The notes under the pieces: generated by a model
Databases searched by the model: none
Told to the model about the DNA's origin: nothing
What the model saw: the letters and a program-made list of their open reading frames with translations, nothing else
Assembly: GCF_900090225.1 (NCBI RefSeq)
Contig: NZ_FMHY01000002.1
Coordinates: 3,534,001 to 3,598,000 of the forward strand
Direction: 5' to 3'
Length of the DNA stretch: 64,000 nt
From: Micromonospora eburnea
Lineage (GTDB): Bacteria > Actinomycetota > Actinomycetes > Mycobacteriales > Micromonosporaceae
In this document: in pieces, positions 32,537 to 41,022 of the stretch
Position numbering within the stretch: the first letter of the stretch is position 1
How the letters are laid out: every line of letters starts with the position of its first letter
Program-made: the position numbers and the translations under genes

Positions 32537-33433
32537 TCAGGAAACCGGCCGGGCGTGTTCCAGCTTGATCGGCGCGTGCAACTGCGACACCTCCACAGCC
32601 TCACGATCCTCAACGATCACGTTACCGCCGTCATCCGCCACCGCTGCGACCACCCCGCCAGGGATGTTCAACGCCGTACGCATCGTCGCCGAATCACCGA
32701 TCACCAGAATCGTGTACGGGCCAGTCAACCGCCGCCCGTCCACCATCAGGCCACCGCCCTGCGCGTCCACGAAATACGTCGACGCGATGACCCGCACCGC
32801 CGTGCCGTCCGACCCGACGATCTGCATCGCCTCCGCGCCCGCGCCCCGCAACTCCTGCACCGCGTCCAGCATCCGCGCCCACGAGATCGCCTTGTCGCCA
32901 CCCTCGAACCGCACCGACAAACCCGGCCCCACCGCCGGCAACGTACCCGCCAGGATGCCCAGCTCGTCCGCCCGCCGCGTCGCCTCGTCCAACGCCGCCT
33001 GCCGGCCCTGCTCACCCGAGCGCAACTGCCGCTGGCTGTCCTCCAACGCCGCGATGTCCTGCCGCAGCCGGCGCTCCCGCGAATCCAGATCCGACGAGAT
33101 CCGGACCAGGTCCTCCTCGCGCGTCGCCGCCAGACCCGAATCCGTCGACGTCGTCTTCAGCTGCACCACCAGCGTGAACCCCAGCAACGCCACCAGCACG
33201 GCGATCATCGCGCCCGCCGACGTCAACCGCCGCGACGGCGGGGCCGCCGACGCGCTCGGCTCATCCTCCGCCGGCGGCACGTCCGCCTCCCGCTCGGCCG
33301 GCGTCAACGGGCTCAACTCGTCCGGATCGGGCGCGTCCGGCCGCGGATCCGGCTCACCCGCCGGACCCGAGGGCCGCGCCGGCTCCGCCGGCTCCGGCCA
33401 ACCGGTCCCCGTCTCCCTGTGCTCCTCGCTCAT
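32537..33433 (-). CDS. DUF881 membrane-anchored protein
   Basis: A 298-residue protein. A cytoplasmic Pro/Glu-rich start (about 1-70), one membrane helix (about 72-92), a coiled coil (about 105-150) and the DUF881 domain (about 155-295) with G-P-G-L-S-V, G-A-E-A-M-Q-I-V-G and P-Y-T-I-L-V-I-G. DUF881 proteins occur in pairs around sbp in Gram-positive bacteria and relate to the division region; function is unknown. The ATG at 33433 is directly after a non-conserved stretch. Confidence 0.85.
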   Translation of the reverse strand: MSEEHRETGTGWPEPAEPARPSGPAGEPDPRPDAPDPDELSPLTPAEREADVPPAEDEPSASAAPPSRRLTSAGAMIAVLVALLGFTLVVQLKTTSTDSGLAATREEDLVRISSDLDSRERRLRQDIAALEDSQRQLRSGEQGRQAALDEATRRADELGILAGTLPAVGPGLSVRFEGGDKAISWARMLDAVQELRGAGAEAMQIVGSDGTAVRVIASTYFVDAQGGGLMVDGRRLTGPYTILVIGDSATMRTALNIPGGVVAAVADDGGNVIVEDREAVEVSQLHAPIKLEHARPVS

Positions 33434-33443
33434 CGCCACAAAC

Positions 33444-33776
33444 CTACGCCCGGAACAGGTGCCGGCGGATCGCCGCCACGTTTCCGAAGATGCGCACGCC
33501 AAGCACGACCACCACACCGGTGGAAAGCTGACCGCCCACCCCCAGCTGGTCACCCAGATACACGATCAGCGCCGCCACCAGCACGTTCGAAATGAACGAC
33601 ACCACGAACTGCTTGTCGTCGAAGATCCGGTCCAGCTTCGCCCGAACCCCGCCGAACACCGCGTCGAGCGCCGCCACCACCGCGATCGGCAGGTACGGCT
33701 GCAACGCCGCGGGCACCGTGGGGTCCAGATACACCCCGAGCACCACACCGACGAGCAACGCCAGCACCGCGATCAT
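33444..33776 (-). CDS. sbp: Small basic protein Sbp (DUF1290)
   Basis: Membrane protein of 110 residues with three hydrophobic helices. It has Y-L-D-P-T-V-P, the Y-L-P-I-A-V-V-A-A-L-D-A-V-F-G-G motif, and F-D-D-K-Q-F-V-V-S-F-I-S-N, typical of Sbp from the ftsA/ftsZ regions of Firmicutes and actinobacteria. Function unknown. The ATG overlaps the stop of the preceding DUF881 gene by four bases. Confidence 0.9.
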   Translation of the reverse strand: MIAVLALLVGVVLGVYLDPTVPAALQPYLPIAVVAALDAVFGGVRAKLDRIFDDKQFVVSFISNVLVAALIVYLGDQLGVGGQLSTGVVVVLGVRIFGNVAAIRRHLFRA

Positions 33777-34720
33777 CGAACACCTCCGGAGGGGCTGGGA
33801 GACGTCCCCGAGCGGGACGGCCCGGGACTGGAAGAACCGGCGACACCCGAACCCGACGGCGCCGGACTCGAACTCACCGAGGGCTCGGCGTAGCGTAGCC
33901 GCGGCTGCGGGGCGGCCGGCAGGATGAGACCCTTCGCCTTCTTCACCCCGAACGACAACCCGGTACCCCTCGCGACGTTACGCATCAGATCCGCCGCCCG
34001 ACTGTTGTCGAACCGGTCCCGCATCGACCCCGGCCCGATCGCCGACACCTCGTACGGGCTCGTCACCGGGCGGTAGTCCACCAGGATCGCCTCACCCGCC
34101 TGACGGATCGTCGACGTGGCCGTCAACCGCTGCCCGTTGATCGCGATCGCCTCCGCGCCCGCCGCCCACAGGTCGTTCGCCACCTTCTGCAGGTCCGAGT
34201 ACAACACCTGGGACGGACCGACATCCGCGCCGGTCACCGCGTTCTTGTCACGCGGCGCGTCGGCCAACCGCACCACCACACCGTCGCCACGCACCCGGCC
34301 CAGGCCGGTGCCGGCCTCCAGGTTCCGCAGCCGGTACGCCTGCGAACCGCCCAACGCCGCGTCCCGCTGCCGCCCGACCTCCTCGCGCAACCGGTCCGCC
34401 TGGGCGGTCAACCGGTCCGTCTCCGCCTCCCGTTGCTTGATCTCGGCGATCAACCCGGCCCGCGCCTTAGCCCGGCTCGGCTCCTCCGCCATCGTCTCCC
34501 GGTACGCCACCGTGAACAGGAACCCGATCACCGCGAGCACCACCAGGCTGACCGGACGCGACAGCAGACGCCGCCACCGCGACGGCGGCACCTGCCGGCG
34601 GCGCTCCGCCGCGGCGGCGTAGCCCGGATCGAGGGGGTTGCGGAACAACTCGGTGAGGAAATCCGGCGCGTACGAGCGCGCCGACGGGTCCCGGCTCTTG
34701 CCCCCGGACGCCGTGGTCAC
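33773..34720 (-). CDS. DUF881 membrane-anchored protein, first copy
   Basis: A 315-residue relative of the protein at 32537. Order: cytoplasmic start, membrane helix (about 57-77), coiled coil (about 85-125), DUF881 domain (about 130-265), and a long Ser/Pro/Gly-rich tail probably disordered outside the membrane. The GTG start overlaps the stop of the CDP-alcohol phosphatidyltransferase gene (GTGA). The tail is absent from the second copy. Confidence 0.86.
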   Translation of the reverse strand: MTTASGGKSRDPSARSYAPDFLTELFRNPLDPGYAAAAERRRQVPPSRWRRLLSRPVSLVVLAVIGFLFTVAYRETMAEEPSRAKARAGLIAEIKQREAETDRLTAQADRLREEVGRQRDAALGGSQAYRLRNLEAGTGLGRVRGDGVVVRLADAPRDKNAVTGADVGPSQVLYSDLQKVANDLWAAGAEAIAINGQRLTATSTIRQAGEAILVDYRPVTSPYEVSAIGPGSMRDRFDNSRAADLMRNVARGTGLSFGVKKAKGLILPAAPQPRLRYAEPSVSSSPAPSGSGVAGSSSPGPSRSGTSPSPSGGVR

Positions 34721-35355
34721 GCCGCCGCTCCCGCGCGGCCCGCCCGCATCGCCCGAACCAGCCGGCTGGCCTGCAGCACGTACATCGCGCCGGCCACCCA
34801 GTAGAGCACCAGACCCCACCAGGCCAGCCCCCAGCCGATCGCCGCGGTCGCCGTGGCGATCGGCGGCGACGCGGCGGCCAGCAGCAGGATCGGGAACGCG
34901 GCCAGCAGCAGGAAGGTGGCCGTCTTGCCGACGTAGTGCACCGGCGGCGGCCCGTATCCGTAGCGGCGCAACACCCCGAGCGAGCCGAGCAGGAGCAGCT
35001 CGCGGGCCAGCAGCGCCGCGGTGAACTGCCACGGCACCACCTCGCGTGCGGTGAACGCCAGCAACGTGGCCAGGATGTAGAGCCGGTCGGCGAGCGGATC
35101 GAGCAGCTCGCCGAGGCGGCTGACCTGGTGCAGCCGGCGGGCCAGCCAACCGTCCACCCAGTCGCTGGTGCCGCCGATGGCCAGCACGACGATCGCCGCC
35201 ACGTCCGCGCGAGCGACCAGGAAGAGGTAGAGGAAGAGCGGTACGCCGACGAGCCGGACGAAACTGATCAGGTTCGGCACGGTGAGGACGCGGTCCCCCA
35301 CGACCGCCGTCGAACCGGGAGCCGGGTGCTCCGATGGAGCCGGCCGACGCGACAC
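34717..35355 (-). CDS. CDP-alcohol phosphatidyltransferase (PgsA2-type)
   Basis: Integral membrane enzyme of 212 residues that transfers a phosphatidyl group from CDP-diacylglycerol to a small alcohol. The catalytic motif D-W-V-D-G-W-L-A-R-x8-G-E-L-L-D-P-L-A-D matches D-G-x2-A-R-x8-G-x3-D-x3-D. About six membrane helices follow. In Mycobacterium the gene at this place is pgsA2; the acceptor is not proven. The GTG at 35355 is preceded by GGGAGGG. First gene of the run through DUF881, sbp, DUF881 and probably gcvH. Confidence 0.88.
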   Translation of the reverse strand: MSRRPAPSEHPAPGSTAVVGDRVLTVPNLISFVRLVGVPLFLYLFLVARADVAAIVVLAIGGTSDWVDGWLARRLHQVSRLGELLDPLADRLYILATLLAFTAREVVPWQFTAALLARELLLLGSLGVLRRYGYGPPPVHYVGKTATFLLLAAFPILLLAAASPPIATATAAIGWGLAWWGLVLYWVAGAMYVLQASRLVRAMRAGRAGAAA

Positions 35356-35614
35356 CGAACCCTCCCTTCGCAGCACGGCCCGGCGGCCGACCACGATCGG
35401 CCGCTCCGATTCCGGACGTGCGCGTTGCCGGCCGGTCAGCGCCGGCGCCCTTTGCGATCCCGGGCTGGGACCTCCCCGATGCGGCCCACGATCGCGTCGA
35501 TCATGAGCCGGCCAGTTGCGCTGCCACTATATCGGGCCGCCGCGCCGCGCTCGGGTCGCCGGTTTCGCTGGCGCTGTCGGTTTGTCATTCGTGCGGTGTC
35601 CCACCACCCCTAGG

Positions 35615-35628
35615 GCGTCCTAGGACGC
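35615..35628. promoter_or_regulatory. Perfect 14-base palindrome upstream of pgsA
   Basis: GCGTCCTAGGACGC lies in the 311-base gap 35356-35666, next to CCCTAGGG and a TTAAC patch. The gap should hold the promoter of the pgsA-DUF881 operon and the 3' end of the methyltransferase gene. The palindrome may be an operator. No gene is visible. Confidence 0.4.
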
Positions 35629-35666
35629 TAGTTAACCGCCGAGAGAAGATCCGGTGGACGGCCAGG

Positions 35667-36410
35667 TCAGGCCGGCTTCGTCGCCACCACGCCGTAGAAG
35701 GCGTCCGGCACCGGGGCGGGCTCACCCGGCGCGCGCCACTCGGCGACCGGCACCACACCATCCACGCTGGGCCGCCACCGGCCCAGCAGCGACGGAAACG
35801 CCGCGGGCGGGCGCATCCGGAACGCGGGCCCCATCATCGCCAGCGCCGCCGGGTACGCGGCCAGCTCCTCGCTGTCGAAGTCGATGGCCAGGAAGCTGCC
35901 CGGCGCCACCGCCTCGTACAGCTCGTCGAGCGTACGGGCGAGGGTGGCGTCGTCCAGAAAGGCGGCCAGCCCGAGGAAGACGACCCCGACGGGTCTCCTC
36001 CCCCACCCCGGCACGAACCGGTGCAGCTGCGCCGGGTCGATCGTGCCGATGTCGGTGGCGTCGCCGTAGCCGTAGCCGGCGCGGTCGCTGCCCGCGAGCA
36101 GGCGCTGGCCGAGCCGGATGGTCACCGGGTCGACGTCGGTGTAGAGCACGGTGGCGTCCGGGACCACCTCGTGCACGTTGCCCCGGCTCGGCACGCCCGC
36201 ACCGAAGACCAGAAAGCCGTCCACGCCGGCCTCGGCGATCGACCGGACCGCCCGGCCGAGGAAGTCCCGCAACGCGCGGAAGATCGCCGCGCAGGGCCCG
36301 TACGCCCCCTCGAACGCACGGGCCGCGGCCACGTCCACGGGAAAGTGGTGCTCGCCGCCGAGCCAAAAGTCGATCATGCGGGCGGTGCTCGGCTGGTCGG
36401 GTTCGGCCAT
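35667..36410 (-). CDS. S-adenosyl-methyltransferase family protein (DUF574)
   Basis: A 247-residue protein of the actinomycete SAM-methyltransferase family DUF574. Signatures are P-S-T-A-R-M-I-D-F-W-L-G-G-E-H-H-F at the start, F-L-V-F-G-A-G-V-P (motif I), V-L-Y-T-D-V-D-P and Y-G-D-A-T-D. Motif I usually reads F-L-D-I-G-x-G-x-P; here the acidic residue is Val, so cofactor binding may be altered. Targets of the family are unknown. Divergent from the universal stress protein gene. Confidence 0.85.
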   Translation of the reverse strand: MAEPDQPSTARMIDFWLGGEHHFPVDVAAARAFEGAYGPCAAIFRALRDFLGRAVRSIAEAGVDGFLVFGAGVPSRGNVHEVVPDATVLYTDVDPVTIRLGQRLLAGSDRAGYGYGDATDIGTIDPAQLHRFVPGWGRRPVGVVFLGLAAFLDDATLARTLDELYEAVAPGSFLAIDFDSEELAAYPAALAMMGPAFRMRPPAAFPSLLGRWRPSVDGVVPVAEWRAPGEPAPVPDAFYGVVATKPA

Positions 36411-36538
36411 CGACGAGGCTCCCTTCCATTGGCGGTGGCGGACAGCGTACCCACGAGCCGGCTCCGGTGGTATCGCCCCGCCGACACCCCGCTGGCCGCG
36501 ATACTGGCCGCGCGGGCGTCGGCGGCGGGAGGTGCAAC

Positions 36539-37420
36539 ATGAACTCGGCGAACGGCGCGGCCGTGGTGGTCGGCGTGGACGGCTCGGAGTCGGCGCTGCG
36601 GGCCGTACGACTCGCGGCGGCCGAGGCCGTCCGACGCCAGCGACCGCTGCGGGTGGTGCACGGATTCATCTGGCCGCTGCTGCGCGTACGCGGTTCCGCG
36701 CCGGTCGGGGCGCCACCCGGCGCCGGCCTGCGGCACCAGGCCGAGGAACTGGTCGCCGCGGCGGTCGCCGAGGCCCAGGACGCCGCCCCCGGGCTGCGGG
36801 TCTCCGGCGAGATCATCGACGGGGAGGCGGCGGCGGTGCTGCTCGGCGAGACCCCCACCGCCACCATGATCGTGCTCGGCGACCGTGGCCTCGGCGGGTT
36901 CGCCGCCCTGGTGGTCGGCTCGGTGGCCGTCCAGGTCGCCCAGCACGCCGACTGCCCGGTGCTGGTGGCCCGCGGCACGCAGCGCACGACCGGCCCGGTG
37001 GTGGTCGGGGTGGACGGGTCCGTGCTGTCCCGGGCCGCGGTCGAGTTCGCCGCCGAGGAGGCGACGGTCCGCGGCGCCCCCCTACACGCCGTGCACGCCT
37101 ACACCCATCCCACCTCCAGCGGGCCCGGCGACATGCAACCGCTGGTCTACGAGGAGAGCCGGCTGCGCGACGAGGAGGACCGCATCCTGGTCGAGTCGCT
37201 CGCCGGGCTGACCGACCGTTACCCGCGGGTGCCGCTGACCCGGGAGGTGGTACACGGCCGGCCGGTCGCCGTGCTGAGCGAGGCCGCCCGCACCGCCCAA
37301 CTGGTGGTCGTGGGTGGGCGGGGCCGGGGCGAGCTGAGCGGGCTGTTGCTGGGGTCCGTGAGCCAGGGAGTGCTGCACCACGCCGACTGTCCGGTCGCCG
37401 TGGTGCGCTCCCCGGAGTGA
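36539..37420 (+). CDS. Tandem universal stress protein
   Basis: Cytoplasmic stress-response protein of 293 residues made of two UspA domains (about 1-145 and 152-293). Each has V-V-V-G-V-D-G-S at the start and an ATP-binding loop with L-G-D-R-G-L-G-G-F or G-G-R-G-R-G-E-L, a spaced G-S-V, and H-A-D-C-P-V at the end, as in ATP-binding actinobacterial Usp. The ATG at 36539 has GGGAGG. Such proteins are usually induced in hypoxia or dormancy. Confidence 0.92.
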   Translation: MNSANGAAVVVGVDGSESALRAVRLAAAEAVRRQRPLRVVHGFIWPLLRVRGSAPVGAPPGAGLRHQAEELVAAAVAEAQDAAPGLRVSGEIIDGEAAAVLLGETPTATMIVLGDRGLGGFAALVVGSVAVQVAQHADCPVLVARGTQRTTGPVVVGVDGSVLSRAAVEFAAEEATVRGAPLHAVHAYTHPTSSGPGDMQPLVYEESRLRDEEDRILVESLAGLTDRYPRVPLTREVVHGRPVAVLSEAARTAQLVVVGGRGRGELSGLLLGSVSQGVLHHADCPVAVVRSPE

Positions 37421-37484
37421 ACGGTTGGCGCCGCCGTCGGCGGGTAGACGGTCCGCGGAGCCACAGCGACCGGAGGAGGCAGGG

Positions 37485-37694
37485 ATGCCAGGACCACGGC
37501 CGGGCAGCAACGCGTACGACAAGGAACGGGCACGGTTGCGCGATCTGATCGAGAACTCCGGGCGGGCCGCCGACCAGGAGGCGAACCAGGTCGCGAACCG
37601 GATCCTCCAGGACGACCGCGGCCAGCGGGGCGTCGTGCGGGGCGAACGGACGTTCGGCCCGAAGGGCGAACGCGAACCGGGCGACCCGAAGTGA
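37485..37694 (+). CDS. Small hydrophilic protein of unknown function
   Basis: 69 residues, highly charged, with P-G-P-R-P-G-S-N-A-Y-D-K-E-R-A-R-L-R-D-L at the start and G-P-K-G-E-R-E-P-G-D at the end. No cysteines or membrane segment. The GGAGGAGG ribosome binding site before the ATG is excellent. The stop overlaps the start of the next membrane-protein gene (GTGA), so both are translated together. I do not recognise the family. Confidence 0.75.
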   Translation: MPGPRPGSNAYDKERARLRDLIENSGRAADQEANQVANRILQDDRGQRGVVRGERTFGPKGEREPGDPK

Positions 37695-38167
37695 GGACCG
37701 CGCCCGTGGTCGACGGCGCCATCGCCGGCGCCGTCGGCACCGCCGCGTTGAACATCGTCACCTACCTGGACATCACGACCCGGGGGCGCCCGGCGAGCAG
37801 CACGCCGGACGAGACCGCCGGGCGGCTCGCCGACGAGGCGCACATCAACCTGGGGCCGGAAAAGAAGGCGGCCAACCGGCGGTCGGGCATCGGGGCCATC
37901 ATCGGATACGCCACCGGCATCGCCGCCGGGGCCGCTTTCGGTGTGTTGGCAGCCCGGCGGCGCATCCCGCTGCCGGCGGCCGCGGCCATGCTCGGGGGCG
38001 GGGTGATGGCGACCTCCGGCGGGTCACTCGCCGTGCTGGGCGTCAGCGATCCCCGCACCTGGCGAACCGTCGACTGGGTCTCGGACATCGTGCCGCACGT
38101 CGCGTACGGAATGGCGGCCGCAGCCACCTGGCGGAGGCTGCGGCCGCCGTCACGGCGGGGCCGTTAG
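37691..38167 (+). CDS. Small membrane protein of unknown function
   Basis: 158 residues with three or four hydrophobic stretches: near residues 8-25, 68-88, 94-118 and 132-148. The loop after the first helix is charged (T-P-D-E-T-A-G-R-L-A-D-E-A). The GTG start overlaps the stop of the preceding small gene. Both follow the universal stress protein gene and may be stress-linked. No family recognised with confidence. Confidence 0.75.
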   Translation: MRTAPVVDGAIAGAVGTAALNIVTYLDITTRGRPASSTPDETAGRLADEAHINLGPEKKAANRRSGIGAIIGYATGIAAGAAFGVLAARRRIPLPAAAAMLGGGVMATSGGSLAVLGVSDPRTWRTVDWVSDIVPHVAYGMAAAATWRRLRPPSRRGR

Positions 38168-38376
38168 CGGCCCTGCCGGCCGCTCTCGTCGTCGGCCACC
38201 GGCTCCCCCGCCGGGCCGTACGGCGACACCTGCCCCTTCGGGACCGGCCGGCCGACGTCAGCGTTGGACGTTCCCTTGTTGCGCGGATGCCCGCTCACCT
38301 GGAACCCCTCGCGGCTGTCCTGGCTGGTCGCGCCCTTGTCGTTGCGGCGGAGTTCCTCCTGCTGCGGCTTGACCAC
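38164..38376 (-). CDS. Small hydrophilic protein of unknown function
   Basis: 70 residues, very hydrophilic and Gly/Pro/Gln/Arg-rich (V-K-P-Q-Q-E-E-L-R-R-N-D-K-G near the start). No membrane segment or cysteine; probably disordered. GGGAGGGAGAG precedes the GTG. It converges with the membrane-protein gene, their stop codons overlapping by four bases. Confidence 0.6.
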   Translation of the reverse strand: MVKPQQEELRRNDKGATSQDSREGFQVSGHPRNKGTSNADVGRPVPKGQVSPYGPAGEPVADDESGRQGR

Positions 38377-38505
38377 AAGTCTCTCCCTCCCCGTGGAGCG
38401 CACGGCCGTGGGGCCGCGCACGACATCCGGGTACCCGTTTCCCGCCGGACGCATTCCGGGCCCGGCCGGACGTCTGCCCCGGCCGGCCACGGGTAACCCG
38501 ACGGG

Positions 38506-39153
38506 ATGCCGAACGATCGGAACGTGGCCCGGACGCTGCTGGACCGGCAGGGCCGCACATACGCCGAGGAGGCGGGGATCAGCCTCGCCGACCGGCCCGG
38601 ACCGCTCTACCAACTGCTGGTGCTCACCACGTTGCTGAGCACCCGGATCCGGGCCGGGGTGGCGCTCGCGGCGGCCCGGGAACTCTTCTCCGCCGGCTAC
38701 CGCACCCCGCAGGCGATGGAGGCCGCGAGCTGGCAGGACCGGGTCGACGCCCTCGGCCGCGGCCACTACCGGCGCTACGACGAACGCACCGCCACCATGC
38801 TGGGCACCGGCGCGCGGCTCTGCCTGGACCGGTGGCACGGGGACCTGCGCCGGATGCACCGGGAGGCGGACGGCGATCGGACGGCGCTGCGCCGGCTGCT
38901 CGTCGAGTTCCCCGGCATCGGCCCGACCGGCGCCGACATCTTCCTGCGCGAGGCACAGACGGTCTGGCCGGACCTACGCCCGTACGCCGACCGTCGAACG
39001 CTCAGCGGGGCCCGGCGGCTGGGCCTGCCGGCCAGCCCGGGCGGACTGGCCGGTCTGGTGGGCGAGGCCGACTTCGGGCGACTCGCGTCGGCGCTGGTGC
39101 GGGTGGCGCTCGGCGAGGAGCCGGCGGACGAGGTCACCGCCGCGGCCCGCTGA
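38506..39153 (+). CDS. HhH-GPD (endonuclease III-like) protein
   Basis: DNA-repair-like protein of 215 residues. L-L-S-T-R-I-R lies in the first half and the helix-hairpin-helix is L-V-E-F-P-G-I-G-P-T-G-A-D-I-F. The usual catalytic Lys in the hairpin (L-P-G-V-G-x-K-T-A) is replaced and the catalytic Asp region reads P-Y-A-D-R-R. The four cysteines of the iron-sulfur loop of Nth are absent. So it is either a divergent glycosylase or a non-catalytic DNA binder. Monocistronic. Confidence 0.78.
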   Translation: MPNDRNVARTLLDRQGRTYAEEAGISLADRPGPLYQLLVLTTLLSTRIRAGVALAAARELFSAGYRTPQAMEAASWQDRVDALGRGHYRRYDERTATMLGTGARLCLDRWHGDLRRMHREADGDRTALRRLLVEFPGIGPTGADIFLREAQTVWPDLRPYADRRTLSGARRLGLPASPGGLAGLVGEADFGRLASALVRVALGEEPADEVTAAAR

Positions 39154-39185
39154 GCCGGACCCGGCCTCCAGTCAGCCGGCGGGCG

Positions 39186-39371
39186 TCACTTCGCCGGGCC
39201 GGGTCGGGTCACGTACCAGACCAGTCCCGCGACGAGCAGGGCGAGCAGCACGACGCCGCCGGAGACGCCGCTGCCCTCACCCCCGCTGCTGCGGTGGCCG
39301 CTGGCACCGAAGTAGATCACCGCCAGCCCGGCGAGCACCGCGATGAACGTCCGCAATCCTCGTTCCCTCAC
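39186..39371 (-). CDS. Small two-helix membrane protein of unknown function
   Basis: 61 residues: basic start, helix at about 8-23, a Ser/Gly-rich loop (H-R-S-S-G-G-E-G-S-G), helix at about 38-54 and a short basic tail. The layout (N-terminus in, loop out) is that of small envelope proteins. It is a single gene near the end of the HhH gene. Not recognised. Confidence 0.65.
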   Translation of the reverse strand: MRERGLRTFIAVLAGLAVIYFGASGHRSSGGEGSGVSGGVVLLALLVAGLVWYVTRPGPAK

Positions 39372-39458
39372 GTCCCGGACCGTACGTCCCGTCGGTGCCG
39401 GTCAGTGCCGTTTCGGCCCGACGTTCCCCCGTCCGGGGCCACGGGCACCGGCGCCCCC

Positions 39459-40736
39459 TCACTGCTCCGGGCAGCCCGCGGCGGGGCCACGCAGGCGCAC
39501 CCGGCGGACCGCCCGGTCGGCCACCTCGACCACCTCGATGGTGAGCCCGGGCAGCCGTATCCGCTCGCCGGGGCTGGACGGGAGCCGGCCCAGACCGGCC
39601 AGGACCAGACCGGCGACCGTGGCGTACTCGCGGGACAGCGGGAAGGTCAGCCGTACGCCCGCGTCGGGCAGGTCGTGCAGCGGGAAGTCACCGGGCAGCA
39701 GCAGCGCGCCGTCCGGCTCCCGTTCCACCCGGCGCACATACCGGTCGGTCTCGTCGTACACCTCGCCGACGACCTCCTCCAGCAGGTCCTCCATGGTGAC
39801 CAGGCCGTCGATGCCGCCGTACTCGTCGACGACGAGGGCGAGCTGCTCGTGGCATTGGCGTAGCTGGCGGATCGCGTCGGCGACCGGCAGGGTGCCGGGC
39901 AGCAGCAGCGGCGGCCGGGACCGCTCGCCGGTCGAGGCCCCGTCGCCGTCCACCAGGTCGCGGATGTGCACCACCCCGCACACGTCGTCCAGACCACCCG
40001 GGCCGGTGACCGGCGCACGGGAGCGCCCGGCGGCGGCGAGCCGGCGCATCGCCTCCGCGGCCGGCAGCGATGCCGGCAGGACCGTCACGTCGCGGCGCGC
40101 GACGAGGATCTCCCGCAGGTTACGGCCGGCGATCTCGAACGCCCCGGCCAGGATCTCCCGCTGCTGTGCCGACAGCCCCCGCTGGCTGGCCAGCATCTCC
40201 CGCAGCTCCTCCTCGGTCACCTCCGGCCGGCTCGCCCGTGGATCCCCGCCGGCGAGCCGGACCAGCAGGTCGGTGGTGCGGCTGAGCAGCCACACCGCCG
40301 GGCGGGACAGCGCGGCCAGCAGGTCCAGCGGCGCGGCCGCGAGCAGCGCCCAGCGTTCCGCCGCCTGCATCGCCAGCCGCTTCGGGGCCAACTCGCCGAC
40401 GACCAGCGTGACGAAGGTCAGCACGATGGTCACCAGCAGCACCGCGGCCGGATGCGCCGCCCGGCCGAGGAAGCCCAGCAGGCCGACCAGCGGCCCCGCC
40501 AGGGACACCGCGGCGGCCGCCGAGGCGAGGAACCCGGCGAGGGTGATGCCGAGCTGGGCCGTGGCCAGATAGCGGTTCGGTTCCCGGGTCAGCCGCACCA
40601 GCCGCGCCCCGACGCGCCCCGACCGGCCCAGCCGCCGCAACTGCCCCTCACGAAGCGTCACCAGGGCCATCTCGCTGCCGGCGAGCGCCGCGTTGACCAG
40701 CACCAGGACCAGTACGAGGATGAGCTGTCCCGCCAT
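39459..40736 (-). CDS. CNNM/CBS-domain membrane protein (hemolysin C/CorC family)
   Basis: A 425-residue protein with an N-terminal CNNM (DUF21) membrane domain (about 1-170, four helices, with N-A-A-L-A-G-S-E-M-A and G-E-L-A-P-K-R). Two CBS domains (about 200-325) and a C-terminal CorC/HlyC domain (about 335-420) follow. Members are Mg/Co efflux or regulatory proteins; the old hemolysin name is misleading. No clear operon partners; a small gene of unknown function lies just upstream. Confidence 0.9.
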   Translation of the reverse strand: MAGQLILVLVLVLVNAALAGSEMALVTLREGQLRRLGRSGRVGARLVRLTREPNRYLATAQLGITLAGFLASAAAAVSLAGPLVGLLGFLGRAAHPAAVLLVTIVLTFVTLVVGELAPKRLAMQAAERWALLAAAPLDLLAALSRPAVWLLSRTTDLLVRLAGGDPRASRPEVTEEELREMLASQRGLSAQQREILAGAFEIAGRNLREILVARRDVTVLPASLPAAEAMRRLAAAGRSRAPVTGPGGLDDVCGVVHIRDLVDGDGASTGERSRPPLLLPGTLPVADAIRQLRQCHEQLALVVDEYGGIDGLVTMEDLLEEVVGEVYDETDRYVRRVEREPDGALLLPGDFPLHDLPDAGVRLTFPLSREYATVAGLVLAGLGRLPSSPGERIRLPGLTIEVVEVADRAVRRVRLRGPAAGCPEQ

Positions 40737-40764
40737 CCGTGCCCCTCCCTCCCCGCCCGACGCC

Positions 40765-40962
40765 TCAGTCCTGCTCCAGGTCGTCCAGGGAGATCGCGTG
40801 GGTCATCAGCCAACGCGCCAGCGCGGCCATCCCGAACAGCCACAGCGGCGCCGACTCGGTGGTGCCGTTCGTGGCGAAGACGGCGAACCGCAGGTCGGGT
40901 GCCCGGTACGCCTCGATCCGCCACTTGTGGTTCTTGTCCCGCCAGACCGCCGAAGGGTCCAT
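40765..40962 (-). CDS. Small protein of unknown function
   Basis: 65 residues with W-R-D-K-N-H-K-W-R-I-E-A-Y-R-A-P at the start, a central mixed strand-like part and an acidic end (I-S-L-D-D-L-E-Q-D). Composition looks like a compact soluble domain. It lies between selB and the CNNM gene, all on the same strand. No family recognised. Confidence 0.6.
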   Translation of the reverse strand: MDPSAVWRDKNHKWRIEAYRAPDLRFAVFATNGTTESAPLWLFGMAALARWLMTHAISLDDLEQD

Positions 40963-41022
40963 GGCGTCACCGTAGGTGACGAGAGGCCCGCACCGGTGCC
41001 GCTTGGCCCACCCCGCGACTGC

